A stretch of 44,258 nt of DNA from the NCBI GenBank assembly GCA_947458875.1, contig CANGZD010000010.1:1-44258 (forward strand). Direction: 5' to 3'. Below the pieces are notes generated by a model, which had not been told where the DNA came from, searched no databases, and was given only the letters and a program-made list of their open reading frames with translations. Positions 18,311-27,259 of this stretch are shown one piece after another (the stretch's first letter is position 1; every line of letters begins with the position of its first letter). The translations under genes were made by a program, and so were the position numbers. Source of the DNA: Sphingobacteriaceae bacterium. GTDB taxonomy: Bacteria; Bacteroidota; Bacteroidia; Sphingobacteriales; Sphingobacteriaceae.

Positions 18311-19531
18311 CTATTCGAATCGCAGTGCCTTTACCGGCACAATTCGGCTAACTAACATAGATGGAATAATCAGCACCATCATGCAAATAACCAAAGTACC
18401 GGCATTCAACCATAATAAATCACTTAAATGTAACTCTATCGGCACAAAGTTCATGTAATACGATTCAGGATCTAAGGGAATCAAATGCGTGTATTGCTGC
18501 AGCAAAGCCAGCCCCACACCAAAAATATTACCCAGCAACAAGCCTAAACCAATGAGATAGGCCGCCTGAAACAAAAATATTTTACGGATTGACCAATTAG
18601 AACTACCCAACGCTTTTAAAAGCCCAATAAACTGCGTTCGCTCCAAAATCATAATCAGTAAGGCAGAAATCATGTTAATGATTGCCACGGCCAGCATCAA
18701 TATAAAAATTACCTGTGTATTGACATCTAATAAAGAAAGCCACTGAAAAATAACCGGATATAACTCTTTGACTGTAAAAGCTTTTAAACCGAGATCCAAT
18801 TGCTCATGTATTTGAAGAGCTTGCTGATCCAGCATTTCAAAATCTTTGAGCCGAATCTCATAAGCACCTACTTCACCCTCAGACCAATTATTCAACTTGC
18901 GAACCAGGTTCAAATCCCCAATAACATAGGTTTTATCTACATCCTCCACACCAAAATTGAAGATTCCGACAATTTTGAACTTGCGTTTTCGCAAAGGTTC
19001 CTGCACAAAATACATCAGGAAATCATCGCCCACTTTCAACTTTAGACGAGAGGCTGTATAATTAGAAATCAGAATTTGAGATTGCACGGCCTGTTCATCA
19101 CTAAAATCGAGTGCATTTCCTGAAATGATCAATGGTTTGAGCCAATCCCAATGATAGCTGGCATCCAGACCTTTTAACACCACACCTTCTACTTCTCTGT
19201 TCACCTTAATGATGCCGTTTTTTGTGGCAATGGGGTGAATGAATTCAATAGTTTTGGATTGTTTCAGCTCCTGCAGCCTATTCGAGTCTAATTTTAAAGC
19301 CGAATTTTCGAGTGAATTATTCAGATCGTATTTTAAAATCTGGATATCTCCAGAAAAGACCCTCATTTTCTCCCTGATCTCCGACTTAAAACCTTTCACA
19401 ATAGCCAGGGAGAGAATCATCACCGACAAGCCCAACATAATCGCCAAAACAGCCATCCGAACGATCATTTTAGAGAAAGTCCGTTTGGATTTAAAAGTGA
19501 TGCGTTGGGCCAGATAAAAAGGGAAATTCAA
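18311..19531 (-). CDS. ABC transporter permease, LolC/LolE (FtsX) type
   Basis: An integral inner-membrane permease of the family that extracts lipoproteins for the outer membrane. It has an N-terminal membrane helix (about residues 25-50), a large periplasmic domain, and three C-terminal helices beginning at VIFILMLAVAIINMISALLIMI with the FtsX/MacB-type motif ERTQFIGLLKALGSSNWSIRKIF, ending in PSMLVSRIVPVKALRFE. The start is uncertain. A TTG at 19561 opens the frame, but a TTG at 19531 gives the family-like N-terminus (M)NFPFYLAQRITF and lies downstream of a near -7 motif (CACCTTTG), so it is preferred. No partner ATPase gene is adjacent. Convergent with the sorting-domain gene, 5 nt apart. 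Confidence 0.85.
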   Translation of the reverse strand: MNFPFYLAQRITFKSKRTFSKMIVRMAVLAIMLGLSVMILSLAIVKGFKSEIREKMRVFSGDIQILKYDLNNSLENSALKLDSNRLQELKQSKTIEFIHPIATKNGIIKVNREVEGVVLKGLDASYHWDWLKPLIISGNALDFSDEQAVQSQILISNYTASRLKLKVGDDFLMYFVQEPLRKRKFKIVGIFNFGVEDVDKTYVIGDLNLVRKLNNWSEGEVGAYEIRLKDFEMLDQQALQIHEQLDLGLKAFTVKELYPVIFQWLSLLDVNTQVIFILMLAVAIINMISALLIMILERTQFIGLLKALGSSNWSIRKIFLFQAAYLIGLGLLLGNIFGVGLALLQQYTHLIPLDPESYYMNFVPIELHLSDLLWLNAGTLVICMMVLIIPSMLVSRIVPVKALRFE

Positions 19532-19587
19532 GCGCTGAATGGATTTTTTGTACCTTAGCAAAGGTGCAAATTTTTTTGGTCACTCAT

Positions 19588-20781
19588 ATGAAATACTGCT
19601 TATTGACACTCCTGCTTTTTGTTGCGATGGCTTCATCAGCACAATCATCCAAGAGCAAATTAAAAACCGGTGCAGACCAAACCGATCTATATGTACCCTA
19701 TTTAAAAGGTAAAAAGGTGGGCATGGTCATGAATGCAACTTCTACCATTGGTAAAAAATTGAGCGTAGATAGTTTAAAAAGCTTAGGCGTTGATGTTAGA
19801 AAAATATTTGCACCCGAACATGGTTTCAGAGGCAATTATAGCAATGGCGCTAAAGTAGCCGACGGCATTGACCCTAAAACCGGCATTCCTGTCATTTCTC
19901 TTTACGGCAAACACCTTAAACCTACTCCAGAAGATTTAGCGGGATTAGACATCCTCATTTTTGATATCCAGGATGTGGGGGCTCGATTTTACACTTACAT
20001 CTCCACACTGCATTATGTAATGGAAGCTTGTGCAGAAAGCCAATTGGAATTATTACTGCTAGACCGGCCGAATCCAAATGGATTTTATGTTGATGGACCT
20101 GTTTTAGATGAAAAATTCAGGTCGTTCATCGGTATGCATCCAATTCCGATTGTACACGGAATGACGATTGCAGAATATGCTCAAATGATCAATGGTGAAG
20201 GCTGGCTGAACAAACAAGTTCAATGCAAATTGAAAATAGTGAAAGTGTCAAACTACACACATCAAACTGAATACAAGGTCCCAATCAAACCATCGCCCAA
20301 TTTAAACACGCAAGCATCCATTTATCTCTACCCAAGTTTATGCTTGTTTGAAGGCACGGTGATCAGCCAGGGTCGTGGCACTTACGATCCCTTCCAAGTA
20401 TTGGGCAGTCCAGACTTAAAAGGCAAATACCGGTTTTCATTTCAACCTAAATCAATTCCAGGAATGAGCGAAAATCCAATTCATTTGGGAAAAGATTGTT
20501 ACGGAATCGATTTAAGGAATTATTCGGTTGGATCATTCAGAAAAAACGACCAATTGAATTTAAAATGGCTGCTCGATCTCTACAAGGCATACCCCGATAA
20601 AGACAGTTTTTTTGATTATAAAAAACATCCCCAAATGGGTAATTTTGACAAGCTGGCAGGCACCGACGAACTACGAAAGCAAATCATTGCTGGAAAAAGT
20701 GAGGAAGAGATCCGCCTGAGTTGGGAACCGGCCCTGAGCCAGTACAAAATGATGCGTAAAAAATACTTGTTATATCCCTGA
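19588..20781 (+). CDS. namZ: Exo-beta-N-acetylmuramidase NamZ family (DUF1343), exported
   Basis: DUF1343 proteins include NamZ, which removes terminal N-acetylmuramic acid from peptidoglycan fragments (glycoside hydrolase family 171). A signal peptide (MKYCLLTLLLFVAMASSAQ) precedes the domain. Conserved segments are KKVGMVMNATS, FAPEHGFRGNYSNG with the family's acidic EH pair, DIQDVGARFYTYISTL, LLLDRPNPNG, and SPNLNTQASIYLYPSLCLFEGT. The length is about 397 aa from the ATG at 19588; a GTG eight codons earlier is rejected because it spoils the signal peptide. fmt follows 10 nt after the stop. It probably acts in cell-wall recycling in the periplasm. Confidence 0.88.
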   Translation: MKYCLLTLLLFVAMASSAQSSKSKLKTGADQTDLYVPYLKGKKVGMVMNATSTIGKKLSVDSLKSLGVDVRKIFAPEHGFRGNYSNGAKVADGIDPKTGIPVISLYGKHLKPTPEDLAGLDILIFDIQDVGARFYTYISTLHYVMEACAESQLELLLLDRPNPNGFYVDGPVLDEKFRSFIGMHPIPIVHGMTIAEYAQMINGEGWLNKQVQCKLKIVKVSNYTHQTEYKVPIKPSPNLNTQASIYLYPSLCLFEGTVISQGRGTYDPFQVLGSPDLKGKYRFSFQPKSIPGMSENPIHLGKDCYGIDLRNYSVGSFRKNDQLNLKWLLDLYKAYPDKDSFFDYKKHPQMGNFDKLAGTDELRKQIIAGKSEEEIRLSWEPALSQYKMMRKKYLLYP

Positions 20782-20791
20782 TGTTTTGCCG

Positions 20792-21700
20792 ATGAGAATT
20801 GTTTTTATGGGTACCCCCGAATTTGCTGTGGCATCACTACAAGCCCTGCTCGAAGCAGGCAAAAATGTTGTTGCCGTAGTAACTGCTCCTGATAAACCTG
20901 CAGGTCGTGGTCAACAAATTTCACAATCGGCTATAAAACAATTTGCAATTGCGCATGACCTGCCTGTTCTTCAACCTGCAAAACTCAAAGACCCCGTATT
21001 TATCGAAGAGTTGAAGAGCTACGAGCCAGAGCTGCAAGTGGTAGTTGCCTTCCGAATGCTGCCAGAAGTGGTTTGGAATTTACCAACATTGGGCACCATC
21101 AATTTGCATGGATCACTCCTACCCGATTATCGAGGAGCAGCCCCTATCAACTGGGCCATCATTAATGGAGATAAGGAAACGGGGGTGAGTACTTTTAAGC
21201 TCAAGCATGAAATTGATACCGGCGACCTTCTTTTACAGGATAAATTTGCCATAGGCGATGAAGAAACTGCCGGCGAATTGCACGACCGGATGAAAGAAAT
21301 TGGTGCAAAACTGTTGGTTAAAACTGTAGATCAACTCGAGAAGAATCATGTACAAGCGAAACCACAATTAGCACCAAAAGAAGAAAAACATGCACCTAAA
21401 TTATTTAAAGAGGATTGCAAAATAAATTGGAACCTTCCGGCGATACAAATTTTTAACCTCGTGAGGGGTTTAAGTCCCTACCCCACTGCTTTTACTACTT
21501 TATTAGGCAAAAACTTGAAAATTTTCAGGGTACGTATCGAAAAAATAAAGCCCGATATCCCTGCTGGCAATTATTCAACTGATCACAAAAACTTCTTGAA
21601 ATTTGCTGCTACCGATGGATTTATCCACTTACTGGAAGTTCAAATGGAAGGCAAAAAGAAAATGGGAATTGAGGGATTTTTGAGAGGGGTACGTCTATAA
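20792..21700 (+). CDS. fmt: Methionyl-tRNA formyltransferase
   Basis: Formylates initiator Met-tRNA using 10-formyl-tetrahydrofolate. The N-terminal Rossmann domain begins MRIVFMGTPEFAV. The catalytic Asn/His appear in INLHGSLLPDYRGAAPINWA and the catalytic Asp in HEIDTGDLL, and the C-terminal OB-like domain follows (LVRGLSPYPTAF, KIFRVR). The 302-aa length is normal. The ATG at 20792 is preferred to a TTG two codons before. Likely cotranscribed with the upstream muramidase gene. The stop TAA overlaps the convergent pabC-like gene by 6 nt. Confidence 0.96.
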   Translation: MRIVFMGTPEFAVASLQALLEAGKNVVAVVTAPDKPAGRGQQISQSAIKQFAIAHDLPVLQPAKLKDPVFIEELKSYEPELQVVVAFRMLPEVVWNLPTLGTINLHGSLLPDYRGAAPINWAIINGDKETGVSTFKLKHEIDTGDLLLQDKFAIGDEETAGELHDRMKEIGAKLLVKTVDQLEKNHVQAKPQLAPKEEKHAPKLFKEDCKINWNLPAIQIFNLVRGLSPYPTAFTTLLGKNLKIFRVRIEKIKPDIPAGNYSTDHKNFLKFAATDGFIHLLEVQMEGKKKMGIEGFLRGVRL

Positions 21701-22534
21701 CTTATTCAGTTCTTTAAAAAGAAAAGTTGCTGTTTTATTGAAATAGCGCTTTAGCTTATAACCCATTACCCACTGTATGCCCTTGCTTGCATTGGTCAAA
21801 AATATCTCTTCTGCAGCCGCTAACACCGCCGGATTGAGTTGAGCCTCAATCACCTGCATTCCCGCTTTTTTAGCCAGACTAATCACCACATGGCGCATCA
21901 CTCCAGCGATACAGCCTTCACTCAAAGCAGGGGTAAAAATTTGATTTTTATAAACCACGAAGACATTACTGCTGATTGCTTCGCATAAAAAACCATCCTG
22001 GTTTAAGAGGACTGCTTCATCCAATCTTTGTTCGTTTTTAAAAATGCCGGCTAAAACATAAACCAAAGAATTGGCTGTTTTATAGTTTGAAAGTGCTCCT
22101 GCAGATTTCCTAACCTCAGTAAAAACATCGATCAATAAACCCTTGTTATTCCACTCGTATCGACCACTTTCCAATTTAACGTTCTCTAAAATGAATCCCA
22201 TCTTATTGGAGTTGGGTGCATACAAGCCATCCGCATCGCGGTAAACACTTAAACGGAAACGGGCATGAGCTCCCATTTTATTTACGCGGCATAGTTCTTC
22301 GGCTTTTTGTTGTAAAAAAGCAGCATCAATTTTACCAGGAGCTTCAATTTTCAAGGCCTTCATCCCCCGCTGAATCCTATCTGCATGTAAATCGGCAAAT
22401 TTCAGTTCGCCATTCATCATTCGCATCGATTCAAACAAACCATCTCCATAACGTAAAGCCCTGTGATTGGCTGTAAAAACAGCTACATCATCAGGTACTA
22501 ATTCATTATTAATATTGATCAAGTGATTAGGCAT
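21695..22534 (-). CDS. pabC: Class IV PLP aminotransferase family, probable aminodeoxychorismate lyase
   Basis: A 279-aa fold type IV PLP enzyme. The PLP lysine lies in LSNYKTANSLVYVLA, the conserved glutamate in CEAISSNVFVVYKN, and the phosphate-binding end in EEIFLTNASKGIQWV. The family contains ADC lyase (PabC), branched-chain and D-amino-acid aminotransferases. PabC is favoured by length and by a PabB homologue about 10 kb away (32960-34246), but the substrate is not proven by sequence. Its ATG overlaps the rluD stop by 8 nt, so it is probably translationally coupled to rluD. Confidence 0.75.
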   Translation of the reverse strand: MPNHLININNELVPDDVAVFTANHRALRYGDGLFESMRMMNGELKFADLHADRIQRGMKALKIEAPGKIDAAFLQQKAEELCRVNKMGAHARFRLSVYRDADGLYAPNSNKMGFILENVKLESGRYEWNNKGLLIDVFTEVRKSAGALSNYKTANSLVYVLAGIFKNEQRLDEAVLLNQDGFLCEAISSNVFVVYKNQIFTPALSEGCIAGVMRHVVISLAKKAGMQVIEAQLNPAVLAAAEEIFLTNASKGIQWVMGYKLKRYFNKTATFLFKELNKL

Positions 22535-23555
22535 ATTTTATATAATTACGCCATTTTTCCAAAACTGCCGTAAAATCGGCTGGCATAGGAGCTTGAAAGT
22601 GTAAATATTGTTTCGTGCTGGGATGAATAAATCCCAAGGTTTCTGCATGCAGGGCCTGCCTTGGCATTAAGGCAAAGCAATTTTCTACAAATTGTTTATA
22701 CTTTCCATTCACGGTTCCTTTTAAAATGCGGTCGCCACCGTAGCTGGCATCACTAAAAAGCGGATGCCCCAAATGTTTCATGTGTGCCCTGATTTGGTGC
22801 GTACGGCCGGTTTCCAGCTGACATTCGATGAGCGTAACGTAACCAAATCTTTCTAATATTTTGTAATGTGTTACAGCCCATTTTCCCTTTTCTTCCTCCT
22901 CATAAATGTCCATTACCCTACGGTCTTTTGCGCTCCGACCAATATAACCTGTCGCGGTACCATCTTCCGCTAAATCGCCCCAAACCAGCGCCTGATATTT
23001 TCTCGTGATGGTATGGTCGTAAAACTGCCTTGCCAAATAAGTGAGCGATCGTTCGTTCTTACTGATGAGTAACAAACCCGAAGTGTCTTTATCAATTCGG
23101 TGAACCAATCCCGGACGACCTTCGTTGCCGGCTAATTGAGGCAAATTTTGAAAATGATAACCCAGGGCATTCACTAAAGTACCGGTATAATTGTTGTAAC
23201 CAGGGTGAACCACCATTCCAGCTGCTTTGTTAACTACCAGTAGGTCATCATCTTCATAAACAATTTCAATAGGGATATTTTCAGGGTAAACCTCCGTATC
23301 GCGGGGCGGATGCGGTAAAACTACCGTGATGAGATCTTTAGGCTTTACCTTATAACTCGCCTTGATTACCTGGCCATTCACCAACACATTGGCTGCTTCA
23401 ATTGCATTTTGTATGCGATTTCTCGAAGCATTTTCAACGCGATGCATCAGGAATTTATCGATACGTAAGAGCGACTGACCTTTATCTACTTCTATTCGCA
23501 GGTGCTCATATAAATCTTGTTCGTCTTGTTCCAATAAGTCCAGGTGCTCGGCCAT
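22527..23555 (-). CDS. rluD: 23S rRNA pseudouridine synthase, RluD family
   Basis: It isomerises uridines in 23S rRNA (helix 69 in RluD itself). An N-terminal S4 RNA-binding domain (LLRIDKFLMHRVENASRNRIQNAIEAANVLVNG) precedes the RluA-type catalytic domain with VVNKAAGMVVHPG, the active-site aspartate in HRIDKDTSGLLL, and LETGRTHQIRAHM. The length is 342 aa. The ATG at 23555 is used; a TTG two codons upstream lies within the exact TAnnTTTG motif. It is followed directly by the overlapping pabC-like gene. Confidence 0.92.
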   Translation of the reverse strand: MAEHLDLLEQDEQDLYEHLRIEVDKGQSLLRIDKFLMHRVENASRNRIQNAIEAANVLVNGQVIKASYKVKPKDLITVVLPHPPRDTEVYPENIPIEIVYEDDDLLVVNKAAGMVVHPGYNNYTGTLVNALGYHFQNLPQLAGNEGRPGLVHRIDKDTSGLLLISKNERSLTYLARQFYDHTITRKYQALVWGDLAEDGTATGYIGRSAKDRRVMDIYEEEEKGKWAVTHYKILERFGYVTLIECQLETGRTHQIRAHMKHLGHPLFSDASYGGDRILKGTVNGKYKQFVENCFALMPRQALHAETLGFIHPSTKQYLHFQAPMPADFTAVLEKWRNYIKYA

Positions 23556-23558
23556 GTC

Positions 23559-23566
23559 CAAAAATA
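23559..23566 (-). promoter_or_regulatory. -7 promoter element of rluD
   Basis: Minus-strand TATTTTTG, an exact TAnnTTTG, 3 nt before the ATG; the implied leader is very short or absent. Confidence 0.5.
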
Positions 23567-23690
23567 AACCTTAAATCTTTCTAAAAGAAAATTTATGATT
23601 TAACATAGTTTTAGCGCCATAAGATTAAATTTGCCAGGAAATGAGCTATATTTAGCAATAGCAACAGGCTAAATGCACTAATCTTTTTGC

Positions 23691-24737
23691 ATGAAAAAGA
23701 ATCACACCACCTTCAAAACCCTTGTAATTTCTCTATTTCTGTTTGTATTTAGTACTTCTCTGAGTGCTCAGGATGAAATATCAGGTCTCTTTAAATCAAA
23801 TAGAGAAGATGCCCAAAAACTGATACAGGCTTATCTGAATCCCTTTTTAAGAGGATTTGGCACAGCTATAAACTCCAACTGGAATACCAGCGGTGCTACC
23901 AAAAATTTCGGAAGAGTAGAGTTGAGATTGGGTATGACCGGTGCCACGATTCCTGAAAACGATAAATTGTTCGATATCACCAAAATCGGCCTTTCGAGTA
24001 ATATAGCCCCTGCAGATCCTTCAAAAATAATGAGCCCTACCATTGGCGGAGATAAAATCAGTGGACCCCTCATGAATATTTATGCCAATAATGTACAAGT
24101 AGGACAATTTGTATTACCCAAAGGTGCCGAATTGCCTTTCGTTCCTGCACCTCAACTACAAGCAACGGTGGGTTTTATAAAAGGAATGGATTTTACAGTT
24201 AGGTATGTACCCAATATTAAACTCGGTGAATCAAACGGCACCATCGGCATGATGGGTGCTGGGGTGAAAGTAAATTTACTACGTTTATTTACCGGCAAAC
24301 TTTCTGACAAGATCTTACCTTTTGATTTGGCTGCTGCGGTGGGTTACACTCGATTAACTTACCAGCTTCCGCTGGAAGTGAGAGGGGCTAATAACACCAT
24401 AACAGATCCCAATCAAAAACTGGAAGCGACATTCGAAGGTTTAAATATGGAAGCCATCCTATCCAAAAAGGTATTATTCTTTACCCCTTTCATAAGTATG
24501 GCATATCAAAAATCTGAAAGCAATGTGGACTTGAAAGGTGTTTATCCGTTTCAGATCACCAACAATACCTATGTAAATTTTACCGACCCTGTGAGCATCA
24601 ACCAAAAAAATCCCTACACTTTAAGAACCAATGTTGGATTGCAGTTTAACCTCTTATTGCTACGGGTTTTCGGCTCATATAGCTTTGGCGATTTTGAAGC
24701 CTTCAATGCCGGTATTGGGGTAGGAATAGGCAGATAA
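23691..24737 (+). CDS. DUF6588-like outer-membrane beta-barrel protein
   Basis: A 348-aa exported protein with a clear signal peptide (hydrophobic LVISLFLFVFSTSLSA, cleavage before QDE). The mature sequence begins with a helix (SNREDAQKLIQAYLNPFLRGFGTAINSNWN), then alternates short amphipathic strands and Gly/Asn/Asp turns, ending with strands such as LLLRVFGSYSFGD and FNAGIGVGIGR, the pattern of an outer-membrane barrel. It resembles the Bacteroidetes DUF6588 family, whose function is unknown. It is monocistronic, with a hairpin terminator directly after. Confidence 0.75.
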   Translation: MKKNHTTFKTLVISLFLFVFSTSLSAQDEISGLFKSNREDAQKLIQAYLNPFLRGFGTAINSNWNTSGATKNFGRVELRLGMTGATIPENDKLFDITKIGLSSNIAPADPSKIMSPTIGGDKISGPLMNIYANNVQVGQFVLPKGAELPFVPAPQLQATVGFIKGMDFTVRYVPNIKLGESNGTIGMMGAGVKVNLLRLFTGKLSDKILPFDLAAAVGYTRLTYQLPLEVRGANNTITDPNQKLEATFEGLNMEAILSKKVLFFTPFISMAYQKSESNVDLKGVYPFQITNNTYVNFTDPVSINQKNPYTLRTNVGLQFNLLLLRVFGSYSFGDFEAFNAGIGVGIGR

Positions 24738-24745
24738 AGATTTAG

Positions 24746-24764
24746 AGCCTCCTTCTTGGAGGCT
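24746..24764 (+). terminator. Hairpin terminator after the DUF6588 gene
   Basis: AGCCTCC and GGAGGCT (24746-24752 with 24758-24764) form a 7-bp stem with a TTCTT loop, followed by the imperfect T-rich TTATTGTTT. Confidence 0.7.
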
Positions 24765-24781
24765 TTATTGTTTAATGATTA

Positions 24782-25708
24782 ATGAAATTAAACTTACCCA
24801 GTCCGGTGCAGGAAATCCACCGCCCACTTTACCTGGAAAAGGGATTGAGGGTATTTGTTAAAAGAGACGACCTGATTCATCCACTCATTTCGGGAAACAA
24901 ATGGCGTAAGTTGAAATACATCCTTTCTAAAGCACAGAGTGAATCGAAAACCCACCTGGTTACATTTGGTGGCGCCTATTCCAATCACTTGCTTGCTTGT
25001 GCTGCTGCTGCCAATTACAGCGGTCTACAATGTACTGGGATAGTCCGGGGTGAACATGTGAAAAATGAAGTTCTGGACAAGTGCAGTAGCTTGGGGATGC
25101 ATTTAAAATTTGTGGACAGGGAGCGCTACCGCGATAAACATCAAGTGTTTAAAGACCTGTTTGGGAAAGATAATCAGGCTTATTTTATTGATGAAGGTGG
25201 TGCCAGTCAGGAAGCCGTTCTGGGTTGTGAAGAAATTGTAACTGAGCTGAATGCGACCTACGATCACATCGTGTGTGCAGCTGGAACAGGAAGTACAGCT
25301 GCCGGTATTTTAGCTGCCATAAAAAAAAAGCAATTAAAAACCCATTTACACGTAATTCCCGTGCTAAAAGATGGTACCTTTTTGAAGCAGGCCATTGAAA
25401 ATTATATTACTTCGGATGCTCCTCTTCAACTGCATCAAAACTATCATTTTGGGGGATATGCAAAATATAATGACCAGTTATTAGGGTTTATAATTGACTT
25501 TTATCACCAACATCAAATTTTATTGGATCAGGTATATACCGCTAAGTTGGTTTTTGGATTAGATGATTTAATCCGGTCCGATTTTTTCAAACCAGGAGAA
25601 CACCTACTTTGGATCCATACCGGGGGTAAGACCGGACTGTTGGGAATTAGAGAAAAAATAACTGCCAGAGCGCCTGAATTCAGGAAGATTTTGGAGGAAA
25701 TTTTATAA
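24782..25708 (+). CDS. ACC deaminase / D-cysteine desulfhydrase family PLP enzyme
   Basis: A 308-aa fold type II PLP enzyme. The PLP lysine is in SGNKWRKLKY (probably K43), followed by the substrate loop FGGAYSNHLLACAAAA and the phosphate-binding AAGTGSTAAGI. The family deaminates 1-aminocyclopropane-1-carboxylate or D-cysteine. Most bacterial members without experimental proof are D-cysteine desulfhydrases, and I cannot separate the two here. It starts 18 nt after the hairpin that ends the previous gene and is followed by a very strong bidirectional hairpin. Confidence 0.82.
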   Translation: MKLNLPSPVQEIHRPLYLEKGLRVFVKRDDLIHPLISGNKWRKLKYILSKAQSESKTHLVTFGGAYSNHLLACAAAANYSGLQCTGIVRGEHVKNEVLDKCSSLGMHLKFVDRERYRDKHQVFKDLFGKDNQAYFIDEGGASQEAVLGCEEIVTELNATYDHIVCAAGTGSTAAGILAAIKKKQLKTHLHVIPVLKDGTFLKQAIENYITSDAPLQLHQNYHFGGYAKYNDQLLGFIIDFYHQHQILLDQVYTAKLVFGLDDLIRSDFFKPGEHLLWIHTGGKTGLLGIREKITARAPEFRKILEEIL

Positions 25709-25750
25709 AATAATTTTCCACACCTCTATTTTTCTCCACGCAAAAACCAG

Positions 25751-25785
25751 AAAAAATAGGTTTAAATAATTTAAACCTATTTTTT
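25751..25785. terminator. Perfect 16-bp hairpin, bidirectional-type terminator
   Basis: Positions 25751-25766 and 25770-25785 are perfectly complementary with a TAA loop. The arms are flanked by A6 and T6, so the structure can end transcription on either strand. It separates the ACC deaminase-like gene from lat. Confidence 0.85.
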
Positions 25786-25863
25786 ACCTCTTTTGGAAAA
25801 ATAAGCTAAAAATTGGCCATGAGAGCCCTTATTGGTAATTTTACATAAACAATTTTAAAACCT

Positions 25864-27195
25864 ATGTATAAATTATCTATCGCACCCGATCAAGTTCAGG
25901 AAACACTCAGCAAACATATTTTAGCTGACGGTTTCGACCTGACATTTGATATGGAGAAAAGTGAGGGTGTTCATATTTACGATGCAAAAAACAATAGAAC
26001 ACTGCTCGACTTTTTTACTTGCTTTGCCTCTGTACCCCTGGGTTACAATCATCCCAAAATGTTGAATGATGAGGAATTCAAGAAGAACCTGATGTTAGCG
26101 GCATTGACCAATCCATCGAACTCAGATATTTATACCACACAATACGCTCAATTTGTTGACACCTTCTCCAGAATTGGTATTCCATCATATTTACCGCATG
26201 CATTTTTTATAGCGGGAGGTGCCTTAGCTATCGAAAACGCTATTAAAACCGCAATGGACTGGAAAGTTCAAAAAAACTTCCAGAAAGGCTATACAGAGGA
26301 GAAGGGATATAAAGTTTTACACTTTGAACAAGCTTTTCACGGACGTTCGGGCTATACAGTCAGCCTGACGAATACTTTACCCGATAAAACCAAGTGGTTT
26401 GCCAAATTCGATTGGCCACGGGTAAGCATCCCAAAAATAAAATTCCCATTTACCGATGCGAATTATGAAGATTTGAAACAAAGGGAAGCACTGTCTATCG
26501 CTCAAATAAAGCAAGCGTTTAAAAACCATCCAGATGATATTTGCGCCATTTTAATTGAGCCCGTACAGTCTGAAGGCGGAGATAACCATGTTCGACAAGA
26601 GTTTTTAGAGCAATTACGTGTTTTAGCCGATGAGAATGAGGCTTTATTAATTTACGATGAAGTACAAACCGGTGTTGGTTTAACTGGTAAATTTTGGTGT
26701 CACGAACATTTTGGAGAAAAGGCCCGTCCGGATATTTTAGCTTTCGGTAAAAAAATGCAAATCTGCGGAATACTTGCCGGCACCCGAATTGATGATATTG
26801 ATACCAATGTTTTCCGGGTTCCCTCTCGTATCAACTCTACCTGGGGCGGTAACCTGGTCGACATGGTCAGAGCCAGTAAGATCATGGAAATTATTGATGA
26901 AGACCAGCTGGTCAAAAATGCTGCGCAAACTGGAGCATATCTTCAAGAGCGACTTTCGAAAATAGCTGAAAAGTATCCTCAGGTGAGTAATGTAAGAGGC
27001 AAGGGATTGCTCACAGCGTTTGATTTTCCTAGTAAAACCATGCGTGATGAGTTTATCAAAAAAGGACTTGAGAAGAATGTGATGTTCTTGGGCTGTGGCA
27101 ATCAAACCATCCGCTTCAGACCAGCATTGATCATGAGTAATGATCACATAGACGCAGGTTTAAATGTGATGGAACAAATTGTTGCAAAACTCTAA
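25864..27195 (+). CDS. lat: L-lysine 6-transaminase
   Basis: A class III PLP aminotransferase moving the epsilon-amino group of lysine to 2-oxoglutarate. The 443 aa match the LAT subgroup rather than ornithine/GABA transaminases: the N-terminal GFDLTFDMEKSEG, DFFTCFASVPLGYNHPKM, IAGGALAIENAIKTAMDWK and FEQAFHGRSGYTVSLTNT segments are characteristic. IEPVQSEGGDNH and YDEVQTG precede the PLP lysine in AFGKKMQ (K296 or K297). It gives allysine/piperideine carboxylate for lysine degradation; no partner dehydrogenase is nearby. It has its own terminator. Confidence 0.93.
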   Translation: MYKLSIAPDQVQETLSKHILADGFDLTFDMEKSEGVHIYDAKNNRTLLDFFTCFASVPLGYNHPKMLNDEEFKKNLMLAALTNPSNSDIYTTQYAQFVDTFSRIGIPSYLPHAFFIAGGALAIENAIKTAMDWKVQKNFQKGYTEEKGYKVLHFEQAFHGRSGYTVSLTNTLPDKTKWFAKFDWPRVSIPKIKFPFTDANYEDLKQREALSIAQIKQAFKNHPDDICAILIEPVQSEGGDNHVRQEFLEQLRVLADENEALLIYDEVQTGVGLTGKFWCHEHFGEKARPDILAFGKKMQICGILAGTRIDDIDTNVFRVPSRINSTWGGNLVDMVRASKIMEIIDEDQLVKNAAQTGAYLQERLSKIAEKYPQVSNVRGKGLLTAFDFPSKTMRDEFIKKGLEKNVMFLGCGNQTIRFRPALIMSNDHIDAGLNVMEQIVAKL

Positions 27196-27215
27196 ACACC
27201 CAATCATGGACCACG

Positions 27216-27250
27216 AAAGCGGAATGTGTTTAACATGTTCCGCTTTTTTT
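27216..27250 (+). terminator. Rho-independent terminator after lat
   Basis: A 9-bp AAAGCGGAA/TTCCGCTTT stem, extended inward by four weaker pairs to a TTTAA loop, ends in seven T residues (27244-27250). It sits between lat and the convergent bshB1. Confidence 0.9.
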
Positions 27251-27259
27251 ATACTACCA